Of a DNA stretch of 64,000 nt, positions 25,995 to 34,257 are shown piece after piece (position 1 is the first letter of the stretch; each line of letters begins with the position of its first letter). Origin of the DNA: Caccoplasma intestinavium (GTDB lineage Bacteria > Bacteroidota > Bacteroidia > Bacteroidales > UBA11471); assembly GCA_018715885.1 (NCBI GenBank), contig DVKT01000032.1:15205-79204 (forward strand), read 5' to 3'. The position numbers and the translations under genes are program-made. A model generated the notes under the pieces. That model was not told where the DNA came from. It searched no databases and saw only the letters and a program-made list of their open reading frames with translations.

Positions 25995-28076
25995 ATGAGA
26001 AAGCGTGAAAATAAGAATTGGTGGCTTGTGTGGGTGGCGATGTGTTGCTTGTCATTTACGACACAGGCAGTTCCGTTGGTAGAAGATATTCCGGTTTCAT
26101 CGATAACGATCTCTCCGTCGATAGATACACTCTTTTTGGGACAGAAATTGACGCTTACATGTAAATTTTTACCGGTTAATGCAACCCAGAAGTCTGTCTT
26201 TTGGATATCGGACGATGAGAATGTGGCAACGGTAAAAGCTGTAAATGATAGTATGGCGGTTGTAACGGCGCAAAGTAAGGGTGTGGTAACAATTCTTGCA
26301 ACAACGGAAGATGGGTTGTTTTTAAACGCTCGTTTGAAGTTGATCGTAGATGATTTTTACGATAAGGTGTTTTTGATAGATTCTATATCTTATAGAATGA
26401 GTAGGGAAGAAGCTCTGGCTGTAGATGTCGTGGGTTTTATAGAGACGACGCATCTTATAATCCCTGATTCTGTTAAGATTTTAGATGATTTGTATAGTGT
26501 GAAATCTATTTTATTGGAAAAAGGCAAGACGCTAAAAAAGAAATTGGCAGCATTGTCGGTTCCTTCCACAGTGAAAAGAATACTCCTAAGAGAAGATTGT
26601 ATAGGAAAAAATTTCTCTGTATATGTTTCAGACTTGGAGGCTTGGTGTCATACAGATTTTGAAGGAGAGTATCCGGATAGTGTTGCGATATACTTGAATA
26701 ATAAACTGATAACAGATTTGGATATACCCGGCTCATATGGATATTTGGGACGTGCTGTATTTGTGAATAATAAAAATTTGAGGGGTGTGAATATAGGCGA
26801 AGGGGTTACTTCGGTGAATGCATATGCGTTTGCAGGATGTAGTAATCTCGAAAGAGTGATTTTGCCGAAAAGTTTGAAAGAAATATCATACGGCATGTTT
26901 CGTGAATGTAAAAATTTGAGGGGTGTGGATATAGGCGAAGGGGTTACTTCGGTGAATGCATATGCGTTTGCAGGATGTAGTAATCTCGAAAGAGTGATTT
27001 TGCCGGAAAGTTTGAAAGAAATACCAGACGGTATGTTTGAGGATTGTGAAAATTTGAAACATATAAATTTACCTCAGGAGTTGCAAAATATCGGCAGTGT
27101 AGCATTTTCATGTACAGGTTTGAAAGAAATAAACTTGCCTAAGTCTTTGAAGATGATAGGCTATGGTGCGTTTTCGTACTGTAATAATCTGGTATCGGTT
27201 ATTGTTCCTGATAGTGTTAATACTCTTTATAACACATTTATCAGTTGTGGTAGTTTACAAACGGTTGTGTTGGGGGAAGGTTTGAAAACCATTGGAAGAA
27301 GTACTTTTGGCTACTGTACTCGTTTGTCTGAAATATATATACCGGCCGGAGTAACGAAAATCGATCAAAAGCCCTATGCGGCAACAATTGGATATGAGTA
27401 TTGGGGACCATGTGAAAAGGTTAGAGCAATATATGGTTGTCGCAATTTACAAAGGGTGGTTGTCTCGCCCGATAACAAATATTATTCCGATATTGATGGT
27501 GTATTGTTCGATAAAGGGAAAAATGATTTGCTGTATTATCCCGAAGGTAGAACATCAGTGAAGTATGATGTGCCGGAGGGGGTGGATACGATTGCTAGTT
27601 ATGCTTTTTACTATGTTAAAGATCTGAAATCAATACATCTGCCTGCGACACTGAAAATAATCGGATATAGGGCTTTGCCCGGAAGTTTGACGGCGATTAT
27701 GTCGCAGTCTATGAATCCTCCGGAAAGAAATTATTTGGGTATATACTCCCTTTATGAGGGTGCTGTCTCTTCGGGTGTGGAGTGGTATGTACCATTGGGG
27801 GCAGGAGATAGATATAAAATGGCATATGGAATAGATGTTATAGAGACATCTCTTCTTAATGTGGATATGGTAGATGGAGATGAAAAGGAATTACGCTTTT
27901 ATGTGTTGCCCGACGGGCGTTTGTCTGTGAGCGGTGTGCTGGTCGATACCATAATTGAAATATATTCGATTAATGGTCGGCAAATATATAAGGGGATAGC
28001 CGGAGATATCCCCTATTTAGGACAAGGTCTTTATTTGGTAAAAATAGGGGATGAAACATGTAAGGTAATCATATAG
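25995..28076 (+). CDS. Secreted BspA-like LRR protein with Ig-like (Big_2) domain
   Basis: 693 residues. Signal peptide to about 27 (FTTQAVPLV), then a bacterial Ig-like Big_2 domain (about 32-115: VSSITISPSIDTLFLGQKLTL...). A run of LRR_5 repeats follows (about 240-580: LERVILPKSLKEISYGMF, LKEINLPKSLKMIGYGAFSYC), then the same type of C-terminal tail as the neighbour (GQGLYLVKIGDETCKVII). Two adjacent LRR units are an almost exact 138-bp DNA duplication. A/T-richer than the flanking housekeeping genes, suggesting transfer or fast evolution. Likely a surface adhesin; the ligand is unknown. Confidence 0.87.
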   Translation: MRKRENKNWWLVWVAMCCLSFTTQAVPLVEDIPVSSITISPSIDTLFLGQKLTLTCKFLPVNATQKSVFWISDDENVATVKAVNDSMAVVTAQSKGVVTILATTEDGLFLNARLKLIVDDFYDKVFLIDSISYRMSREEALAVDVVGFIETTHLIIPDSVKILDDLYSVKSILLEKGKTLKKKLAALSVPSTVKRILLREDCIGKNFSVYVSDLEAWCHTDFEGEYPDSVAIYLNNKLITDLDIPGSYGYLGRAVFVNNKNLRGVNIGEGVTSVNAYAFAGCSNLERVILPKSLKEISYGMFRECKNLRGVDIGEGVTSVNAYAFAGCSNLERVILPESLKEIPDGMFEDCENLKHINLPQELQNIGSVAFSCTGLKEINLPKSLKMIGYGAFSYCNNLVSVIVPDSVNTLYNTFISCGSLQTVVLGEGLKTIGRSTFGYCTRLSEIYIPAGVTKIDQKPYAATIGYEYWGPCEKVRAIYGCRNLQRVVVSPDNKYYSDIDGVLFDKGKNDLLYYPEGRTSVKYDVPEGVDTIASYAFYYVKDLKSIHLPATLKIIGYRALPGSLTAIMSQSMNPPERNYLGIYSLYEGAVSSGVEWYVPLGAGDRYKMAYGIDVIETSLLNVDMVDGDEKELRFYVLPDGRLSVSGVLVDTIIEIYSINGRQIYKGIAGDIPYLGQGLYLVKIGDETCKVII
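26771..27046 (+). repeat. Tandem 138-bp duplication inside the LRR gene
   Basis: Unit 1 at 26771-26908 and unit 2 at 26909-27046 share a nearly identical first 105 bp; each encodes 46 residues, two 23-residue LRRs. The last third is more diverged. Recent duplication or gene conversion. Confidence 0.9.
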
Positions 28077-28093
28077 CTTGCCCTATATAACGA

Positions 28094-28123
28094 CGAAAGG
28101 CCGCTCTTTACGAGCGGCCTTTC
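28094..28123. terminator. Bidirectional terminator between LRR gene and rpoD
   Basis: Stem gaaaggccgctc / gagcggcctttc with a tttac loop; lies between the convergent ends at 28076 and 28145. Near copy of the hairpin at 25776-25804. Confidence 0.85.
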
Positions 28124-28144
28124 GTTATAAAAAACAATCCGGTT

Positions 28145-29005
28145 CTATCCCAAATAGGTCTTGAGCAATTTGCTGCGAGAGCTTTGACGCAGGCGGCGAA
28201 TGGCTTTTTCCTTGATTTGACGTACGCGTTCGCGGGTCAATCCGAATTTGTCGCCGATTTCTTCCAACGTCATTTCCTGACACCCGATGCCGAAGAACAT
28301 CTTGATGATGTCGCTTTCGCGTTCGGTGAGGGTGGCCAGCGCACGGTCTATTTCTTTGGCGAGCGACTCGTTTATCAACGAGCGGTCGGCGATGGGGGAG
28401 TCGTCATTGACCAAGACGTCGAGCAGACTGTTGTCTTCGCCTTCGACAAAAGGCGCATCGACCGAAATGTGCCGACCCGATACTTTCATCGTGTCGGAGA
28501 TTTTGTCGACGGGAATGTCCAGCTCTTTGGCCAGTTCTTCGGGCGAGGGGCGGCGTTCGTTCTCTTGTTCGAATTTTGAGAATGCTTTGCTGATTTTGTT
28601 GAGCGAACCGACTTGGTTCAAAGGCAAGCGAACGATACGCGACTGCTCGGCCAATGCTTGAAGAATGGACTGACGAATCCACCACACAGCGTAAGAAATA
28701 AATTTGAATCCGCGGGTTTCATCGAATTTTTCGGCGGCTTTTATCAGTCCCAAATTACCTTCATTGATAAGGTCGGGCAGGCTGAGCCCTTGATTTTGGT
28801 ACTGTTTGGCAACCGAGACGACAAAACGCAGATTGGCCCGTGTGAGCTTTTCCAAAGCGACACGGTCGCCTTTTTTGATGCGCTGGGCGAGTTCTACCTC
28901 TTCTTCTACCGAAATCAAGTCCTCGCGACCTATTTCCTGTAGATATTTGTCAAGAGACGCGCTCTCCCTGTTGGTGATTGATTTTGTGATTTTTAATTGT
29001 CTCAT
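28145..29005 (-). CDS. rpoD: Primary sigma factor RpoD (sigma-ABfr type)
   Basis: 286 residues, the short form usual in Bacteroidetes, without the long region 1.1. Region 1.2 begins LDKYLQEIGREDLIS. Region 2 holds LPDLINEGNLGLIKAAEKFD and GFKFISYAVWWIRQSILQALAEQ, region 3 RRPSPEELAKEL, and region 4.2 the helix-turn-helix LTRERVRQIKEKAIRRLR. It directs RNA polymerase to the TTTG/TAnnTTTG promoters that are seen across this window. Monocistronic, with a -7 box about 25 bp upstream. Confidence 0.96.
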   Translation of the reverse strand: MRQLKITKSITNRESASLDKYLQEIGREDLISVEEEVELAQRIKKGDRVALEKLTRANLRFVVSVAKQYQNQGLSLPDLINEGNLGLIKAAEKFDETRGFKFISYAVWWIRQSILQALAEQSRIVRLPLNQVGSLNKISKAFSKFEQENERRPSPEELAKELDIPVDKISDTMKVSGRHISVDAPFVEGEDNSLLDVLVNDDSPIADRSLINESLAKEIDRALATLTERESDIIKMFFGIGCQEMTLEEIGDKFGLTRERVRQIKEKAIRRLRQSSRSKLLKTYLG

Positions 29006-29028
29006 TCCGCAGAATAAATTTGGGGACG

Positions 29029-29036
29029 CAAATATA
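29029..29036 (-). promoter_or_regulatory. -7 element for rpoD
   Basis: Minus strand TATATTTG, a TAnnTTTG match 24 bp before the rpoD start; no convincing -33 element. Confidence 0.4.
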
Positions 29037-29102
29037 ATATATTTTTGCCATATAATGTTCCCCGTTGATGTAATTTTTAAGAAAAGAGGGTTTATATAAG
29101 TA

Positions 29103-29141
29103 ACTGCCGGAGTGCTGTTTTATTGTACACTCCGGACAGTT
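29103..29141 (-). terminator. Hairpin after degP-like gene
   Basis: Arms ccggagtg (29107-29114) and cactccgg (29128-29135), extended by aactg/cagtt with a bulge, 14 bp past the protease stop on the minus strand. No strong T-tract, so strength is uncertain. Confidence 0.5.
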
Positions 29142-29154
29142 GTTGCTGTTTTTC

Positions 29155-30657
29155 TCAATTGACGAGCGGGACAGCGTAGTACGAGGCACGTCCGTTTTGA
29201 TAGAGCCCTTTGATAAACATGACTTTATCGCGGGCATCTCCTCTCATGAGAGACTGGAATACCGATTCGACATCTTTTACGTTCATGATTTTTGTCCCGT
29301 TGATGTCGAGAATGATAAATCCGTCGTGTATGCCGGCTTTCTTGAATTGTCCTTCTTTTACCTTGACTACTTCTACACCGCCGCGTATGCGGAGTTTGGC
29401 TTTTACGGAGTCTCCGGCTTCTTTGAGGGTTGCTCCCAGCATGTCGATATTGGTGGCTTTGGTAACGTCGGTATTGCCATAGCTGTTTTTCAATACCGCA
29501 TCGGATTGTTTCTTGTCTTTTCCGCGGAAAAATTCGATTTTCACTTTATCACCGGGACGATAACGGGCAATCTGTTCTTGCAAGATGGCTACGGTAGGTG
29601 TGGCTACGCCGTTTATGGCGACAATTACATCACCCGGTTTGAGATCGGCTTCCATAGCTGCACTGCGTTCGCTCACTTCGGCAACATATACGCCCTTGCG
29701 TAGATCTATTTTCTTTTCTTTGGCAAGATGGTCGTTCATTTCCATGATAGAGACACCCAGCATGGCCCGTTGTACGGTACCGTACTGTTTCAGGTCAGTA
29801 ATGACCTTGCTCACGATGCTGGTGGGTATGGCAAAGGAGTAACCGGCGTAGTTCCCTGTTTCGGAATAAATGGCGGTGTTGATGCCCACCAGTTCGCCCG
29901 AAGTGTTTACCAACGCTCCGCCGCTGTTACCGGGATTGACGGCGGCGTCGGTTTGGATAAACGATTCTATACCCAGTCGGCTGTTGGGTGAGAGCATACC
30001 CAGATTACGCGACTTTGCACTGACGATGCCTGCCGTAACGGTAGAGTTGAGCTGGAACGGGTTACCTACGGCGAGAACCCATTCTCCCACCTGCAATTTG
30101 TCGGAGTCGCCGAATTTTACGATGGGGAGTTTCTCGGCATCGATTTTCAGTAAAGCGATGTCGGTCGACGCATCACTGCCTATGAGGGTCGCCTCGAACG
30201 AGCGTTTGTCATTGAGTGTAACCTCTATCTTGTCGGCTTGGTCGATTACGTGGTTATTGGTAACAATGTATCCGTCTTCCGAAATGATTACACCCGATCC
30301 CATTCCTATGCGGGGTTGCGGTGCGTAATCGCGACGTCCTTGTCCGAAGAAATATCTAAAAAATTCTTCCTCCATACTGTTCGACGAGCGTTGTTGTACC
30401 GTGGTCGACTTGATGCTCACGACGGCATTTACTGTATTGGCTGCGGCTTGGGTGAAGTCGTTTTCCACAGCAGGGCGTGAGACTACCGGTGTAAATGCCG
30501 TGGGTGTTGCGTATGTACTGTTAGGTGTCGTCGTATCGGTGAGCGATGAAGTGTCGTCGTTCTTTTCTTGCATGGCAGAAAATAATGCGATGCTTATGCC
30601 CGAACTTATACCGGCGACCAGTAAAAAAGAGAGTAGGGTTTTCTTGAAAGATGTCAT
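29155..30657 (-). CDS. HtrA/DegP-family periplasmic serine protease
   Basis: 500 residues. N-terminal signal or anchor (about 7-28). Trypsin-like domain with catalytic H136 (NNHVID), D166 (STDIALL) and S245 (GNSGGALV). Two PDZ domains follow (about 305-390 and 425-490), the first with GVYVAEVSERSAAMEADLKPGDVIVAING. By family knowledge a periplasmic quality-control protease and chaperone for misfolded envelope proteins. Monocistronic, flanked by rpoD and by a repeat-filled 790-bp intergenic region. Confidence 0.95.
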   Translation of the reverse strand: MTSFKKTLLSFLLVAGISSGISIALFSAMQEKNDDTSSLTDTTTPNSTYATPTAFTPVVSRPAVENDFTQAAANTVNAVVSIKSTTVQQRSSNSMEEEFFRYFFGQGRRDYAPQPRIGMGSGVIISEDGYIVTNNHVIDQADKIEVTLNDKRSFEATLIGSDASTDIALLKIDAEKLPIVKFGDSDKLQVGEWVLAVGNPFQLNSTVTAGIVSAKSRNLGMLSPNSRLGIESFIQTDAAVNPGNSGGALVNTSGELVGINTAIYSETGNYAGYSFAIPTSIVSKVITDLKQYGTVQRAMLGVSIMEMNDHLAKEKKIDLRKGVYVAEVSERSAAMEADLKPGDVIVAINGVATPTVAILQEQIARYRPGDKVKIEFFRGKDKKQSDAVLKNSYGNTDVTKATNIDMLGATLKEAGDSVKAKLRIRGGVEVVKVKEGQFKKAGIHDGFIILDINGTKIMNVKDVESVFQSLMRGDARDKVMFIKGLYQNGRASYYAVPLVN

Positions 30658-31447
30658 GTCGATATAGATTAATTGTTAATAATAAATTTGATTTTAAGAT
30701 TTGTACTCGTTAAATTTAATACAATATACGTGCCGATGTTTCCCTTTATTATACGGCTTAGCTATTTTTAATAGAGACCTTTATATGCTTAACAGCCCTT
30801 AACCGAATTGTCTGTTGTAAATGACAGAAATGTCATTCTGAATGTAGTGTGAGCGAAGTGAAGAATCTCATACCAAGCAGTACATTTTGCATGAGATCTC
30901 TCAGCTTCGTTCGAGATGACATTAATGTCATTCTGAGGGATATAATCCCGAAGAATCTCCTATTCAGTGATGCAGCCCTCACGGAGCAATGTCATTCTGA
31001 AAGGCTTTGCCTTGAAGAATCTCCCGCCAAGCGAGAGTACAATCGCCACCGTTATGAGTAGGAAGGAGGAGATTCCTCGTCGGGCTACCGGCCTTGCTTG
31101 AAATGACAAAGGGCTGCCGCCCTTGAAAATGCATGTCATTCTGACGACCGTAAGGGAGGAAGAATCTCCTGTTAAACGTATATTTCTCATGAGATTCCTC
31201 ATATCTATTCGGAAGACAATATTTGTAAAAAAGTTATGAAATTCCTCGCTGGTACATCGGAATGACAAGAAACTATCGTTCTTGAAAATATATGTCATTC
31301 TGAACGTAGCACGAGCCGAGTGAAGAATCTCATATCCAAAGAAAACATCTTATTTGAGATTCCTTACATACACTCGAAACGACAAAGAGCCGAAATAAAA
31401 AACAGGTTTCGGACTCTACTTTTGATTATATCACAAAAAGGAGAACT
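30658..31447. other. 790-bp gene-free stretch with palindromic repeats
   Basis: I see no convincing gene here. The part near 30660-30790 is A/T-rich and should hold the degP promoter. From about 30832 to 31383 it is filled by a repeat family described in its own entry. Confidence 0.7.
30832..31383. repeat. Array of five palindromic GTCATTCTGA/GAAGAATCTC repeat units
   Basis: GTCATTCTGA occurs at about 30832, 30927, 30991, 31135 and 31294, each followed within 20-35 bp by GAAGAATCTC and later by the inverse GAGATnCCTC and AATGAC-type ends. Units are therefore imperfect palindromes of roughly 65-130 bp. Parts recur in inverted orientation at 33.8 and 39.5 kb. No ORF; looks like a MITE-like or RNA-forming intergenic repeat. 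Confidence 0.85.
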
Positions 31448-31822
31448 TCAAGAAGGGATAACCGTCCGGCCAAAAGGAAACAAAGCCACCCGCATGAGCT
31501 TGAAATGCTGGATACCGAACGGAATGCCCACAATCGTAATACAGAAAAGTAATCCCCAGCCAAGATGACTCAATGCAATCCAAATGCCCCCGATAAAAAA
31601 CCAAATCACATTCATGATGATTTCGAGGCAACTGCGGCTACCTTCCTCGACAACAGTTGTTTGACTGAAAGGCAAAAGGGCTACCAATCCTATCTTGAAA
31701 ACCTGTAACCCGAAAGGTATACCGATGATGGTACAGCATAATAAAAAACCAGATACCAAATATTCCAAAGCCATGAAGAAGCCTCCGAAAACCAGCCAAA
31801 TAATATTACCCAGTACGCTCAT
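31448..31822 (-). CDS. yccF: YccF-like inner-membrane protein (two DUF307 repeats)
   Basis: 124 residues made of two similar halves, each with hydrophobic segments and the motif TIIGIPFGLQVFK / TIVGIPFGIQHFK, the YccF signature. Four probable membrane helices. No transport or enzymatic role is established for the family. It starts 24 bp after the BrkB-like gene, so is likely co-transcribed. Confidence 0.9.
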   Translation of the reverse strand: MSVLGNIIWLVFGGFFMALEYLVSGFLLCCTIIGIPFGLQVFKIGLVALLPFSQTTVVEEGSRSCLEIIMNVIWFFIGGIWIALSHLGWGLLFCITIVGIPFGIQHFKLMRVALFPFGRTVIPS

Positions 31823-31846
31823 ACCACATCTTATTTAAATGCTTAT

Positions 31847-33223
31847 CTACTCTTCAATTTTTATATCTTTCATGAAAGAATTGAAATCCAAATCTTTTAC
31901 CAGCATCGTATCGCCTTTGAGATACGAAGCCTCCCGAGTATCGAGCATAGCCCGCCACTGCTTATGATAAAGACGGCGGTCGATCTTGAAATTTTCCGAC
32001 CCGTTACGGTCGAGACGCCTTAAAAGCATGCCCACACTTAATCTCGACACATCGATTGCCGGCATATATGCCCACACACGTTCGTCGGAGGTAGGTGTAC
32101 CTCGTATGATTTTGGCCTCCAACAACTGTTGCAAGACCTGTCCCGTAAGGCGTACTGGTATGCGATAAGACGACGCTATCTGATGTCGGGTGAGCGGAGC
32201 CTCTCCCCGTACAAAACGCTGTACGATGACCGAAACAACCACCAGTACGACAAAATCTTTATATCTACGGCTGATATTTTTTATGTCTTTATCGAAATTG
32301 AATTTTTCGACGTTTTGGGAAGAATACGAAAGAACCGCCCCGAAAAGGCAAATGAGCCACGAAATCCACATCCATAACAGAAACAAAAGCAGGAAAGCAA
32401 AACTGCCGTATATGGCATTGTAACGAGAAACCCATACCTGACCGCTGATATAGACAAACTGCAACAACTGGAACGACAAGCCGCATATTACCCCCGATAC
32501 CAGAGCATTCCAAAACTTGACCCTCGTATTGGGAACCAAAATATATAAAGCCGTAAAAACGATACAAGTCAAAATATAAGGACTTATCGCCAATACAAAA
32601 CGCAACACAGGACTCAAAAAAGCCAACATCGGTTTGGTATCGATACCCGATGTAACGAAAATCGACAATCCGCCGGCAACGATCATCAAAATGGGCAACA
32701 ACACCATAATAGCGATATAATCGACAATTTTACGATATATCGATCGCTGTTTTGACACCTGCCATATATCGTTGAATGTCGTCTCGACGCTATTCAGCAG
32801 ACTCACGACCGACCACATGAGGAAAAGGATACCCACTCCCACAAAAATGCCGTCTTTGGTTTGCGCTAAATAAGAATCGACAAAAGTCATGGCCTGCTCC
32901 AAAGCCTCTCGCTGAGCGGGGAAGTAGTCGAATAATTGACTTTGTACGATGGTCTGGAAACCAAATCCTTTTGCTACGGCAAAGACCAATGCCAGCGCCG
33001 GAACAATGGCCAGCAACGTATTGAACGTGAGTGCGGCGGCGCGTGCCTGCAAATCATCGGCGATAAAACGTTGTATCGAGAGATAAATGGTCTTCATCAG
33101 ATTGATGAGCCGATGGCGGCTACCGGAAACTTCATTTCCCGTAATACGCCACATATCATATATGATAAACCGATATGTCCGACGAAAAATAATGCGCCAT
33201 TTTTTTTGTTTTGTCGCTGCCAT
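31847..33223 (-). CDS. YihY/BrkB-family inner-membrane protein
   Basis: 458 residues from ATG 33223 (MAATKQKKW); the frame stays open another 25 codons upstream, but those lie in the RNase P RNA gene. The YihY/virulence factor BrkB domain (about 50-310) has about six membrane helices, beginning DDLQARAAALTFNTLLAIVPALAL and containing SRYNAIYGSFAFLLLFLLWMW. About 140 C-terminal residues are winged-helix-like (ASSYRIPVRLTGQVLQQLLE) and typical of longer Bacteroidetes members. The family is not an RNase despite old naming. The start is about 20 bp from the rnpB 3' end. Confidence 0.85.
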   Translation of the reverse strand: MAATKQKKWRIIFRRTYRFIIYDMWRITGNEVSGSRHRLINLMKTIYLSIQRFIADDLQARAAALTFNTLLAIVPALALVFAVAKGFGFQTIVQSQLFDYFPAQREALEQAMTFVDSYLAQTKDGIFVGVGILFLMWSVVSLLNSVETTFNDIWQVSKQRSIYRKIVDYIAIMVLLPILMIVAGGLSIFVTSGIDTKPMLAFLSPVLRFVLAISPYILTCIVFTALYILVPNTRVKFWNALVSGVICGLSFQLLQFVYISGQVWVSRYNAIYGSFAFLLLFLLWMWISWLICLFGAVLSYSSQNVEKFNFDKDIKNISRRYKDFVVLVVVSVIVQRFVRGEAPLTRHQIASSYRIPVRLTGQVLQQLLEAKIIRGTPTSDERVWAYMPAIDVSRLSVGMLLRRLDRNGSENFKIDRRLYHKQWRAMLDTREASYLKGDTMLVKDLDFNSFMKDIKIEE

Positions 33224-33238
33224 GCCGGAAGTTTTATT

Positions 33239-33245
33239 AAAAAAA
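33239..33245 (-). terminator. T-tract ending the RNase P RNA
   Basis: Seven T residues (minus strand) directly after the P1 helix arm GTCCTGCTGTT; the P1 helix itself can serve as the terminator stem. Confidence 0.6.
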
Positions 33246-33594
33246 CAGCAGGACGATAAGCCGGGTTCTGTACTTTCCCGAGAGAAAGCGTCTGTCATTT
33301 ATCTGGCCTTTATGTTGCCATAAAGATCAAGCGGTTTACCCCCCGGCATCGGACGAGCAGCCCTGATAGCGCCGGTGTACATAACCTTGCAACCCATAAG
33401 ACGTACGGCTCTCTGTGTCGCCACAAAGACCGGTGAGCTCTTACCTCACCTTTTCACCCTTGCTGCCGAAGCAGCGGTTATTTTCTGTTACGCTACTCTG
33501 CCTTTACAGACAGCTTCCCGTTAAGAAATATGGTGCCCTGTGTTGCCCGGACTTTCCTCTCGCGTTTCCACGAGCGACAGACTGTCCTGCTGTT
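33244..33594 (-). ncRNA. rnpB: RNase P RNA (bacterial class A)
   Basis: About 351 nt. The 5' arm AACAGCAGGAC and the 3' arm GTCCTGCTGTT close helix P1. Universally conserved segments are present on the minus strand: GAGGAAAGTCCGGGC near the 5' end and ACAGAACCCGGCTTA near the 3' end, with GGTAAACCGC and AAGGGTGAAAAGGTG between. It is the catalytic RNA that removes 5' leaders of tRNA precursors. A -7 box TATCTTTG lies right upstream, and a T-tract follows. Confidence 0.96.
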
Positions 33595-33600
33595 AAAATA

Positions 33601-33631
33601 CAAAGATACGGTATTTCGGTTGTTCTACCAA
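33601..33631 (-). promoter_or_regulatory. rnpB promoter
   Basis: TATCTTTG (33601-33608) with TTGG (33628-33631) 19 bp upstream on the minus strand, close to the TTTG-N19-TAnnTTTG consensus. It ends 6 bp before the mature 5' end. Confidence 0.65.
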
Positions 33632-33709
33632 CGTCTCTTCATAAAATCGATTGTAAAAATACGATAAACTCGCAGGATTTTCCAAGCGAACCTCGTTCCA
33701 TACATTTGA

Positions 33710-33903
33710 GATGACATTTTGTCATTCCGTGTGAGGTGGGTAAGCCGGTGAAGAAATTCCCAAAGTTTTCTTATCGGCTTTGTCCGAATGTGAGGAATCC
33801 CCGCCTCTCTATCGGCAGAGATTCTTCGTTTTACTTCGTTCCATGCAAAATGTACTGCTTGGTATGAGATTCTTCACTACGCTTTCGCTTCGTTTAGAAT
33901 GAC
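33710..33903. repeat. Inverted copies of the palindromic repeat family
   Basis: Contains gtcattccgt, gaggaatccc, gagattcttc and tagaatgac elements. Bases 33842-33878 are an exact 37-bp inverted copy of 30857-30893. No gene. Confidence 0.85.
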
Positions 33904-34188
33904 AATCATATGTCCTTCCGGGCAGATGCAAACATGCGAGGAATCTTTTGTTAAAGGACTGTTTTTTTCTTTTGTAATCGTGTCATCACAAAGGGGCGGC
34001 AGAAGACTTCGAAAAGGTGTTCAATAGAGAGTCTATTTTTCTTCTCTTATAGTCATGATTACTTATTAAGTGTATGCGGGGAAATTTTATTTGCGATAAA
34101 ATTCTTTCGTTTTTTGTATTTCAAGATAATAAGGGAACTGCTGATAGAAAATTTTCGTTTCGTATATGAGTGGCAAATGTATTGATAG

Positions 34189-34234
34189 AAAGAAGTGAGT
34201 GGCTGACAAGTTCTTGTCAGCCACTCACTTCTTT
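34189..34234. terminator. Terminator of the xylose operon
   Basis: A 20-bp or longer perfect inverted repeat (aaagaagtgagtggctgaca and its complement), 24 bp past the xylE stop on the minus strand. Confidence 0.85.
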
Positions 34235-34257
34235 CGGGAAATTAGCAGTAATTATTC

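Larger units (their letters stand above)
33595..34257. other. 660-bp gene-free stretch between rnpB and xylE
   Basis: Holds the rnpB promoter, repeat copies at 33710-33903, an A/T-rich part without an ORF of note (33904-34188), and the xylose-operon terminator. Confidence 0.7.

Noticed and set aside
26771..27046. Repeat considered as a CRISPR array
   Set aside because: Only two units, 138 bp long, in frame and coding for LRRs; no spacers, no cas genes.
30832..31383. Intergenic repeats considered as a CRISPR array or insertion sequence
   Set aside because: Units are palindromic, of variable length, without constant spacers; no transposase frame or target duplications seen.
33224..33298. N-terminal 25-codon extension of the BrkB-like protein
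   Set aside because: The extension is the 3' part of the RNase P RNA gene; the ATG at 33223 is the plausible start.
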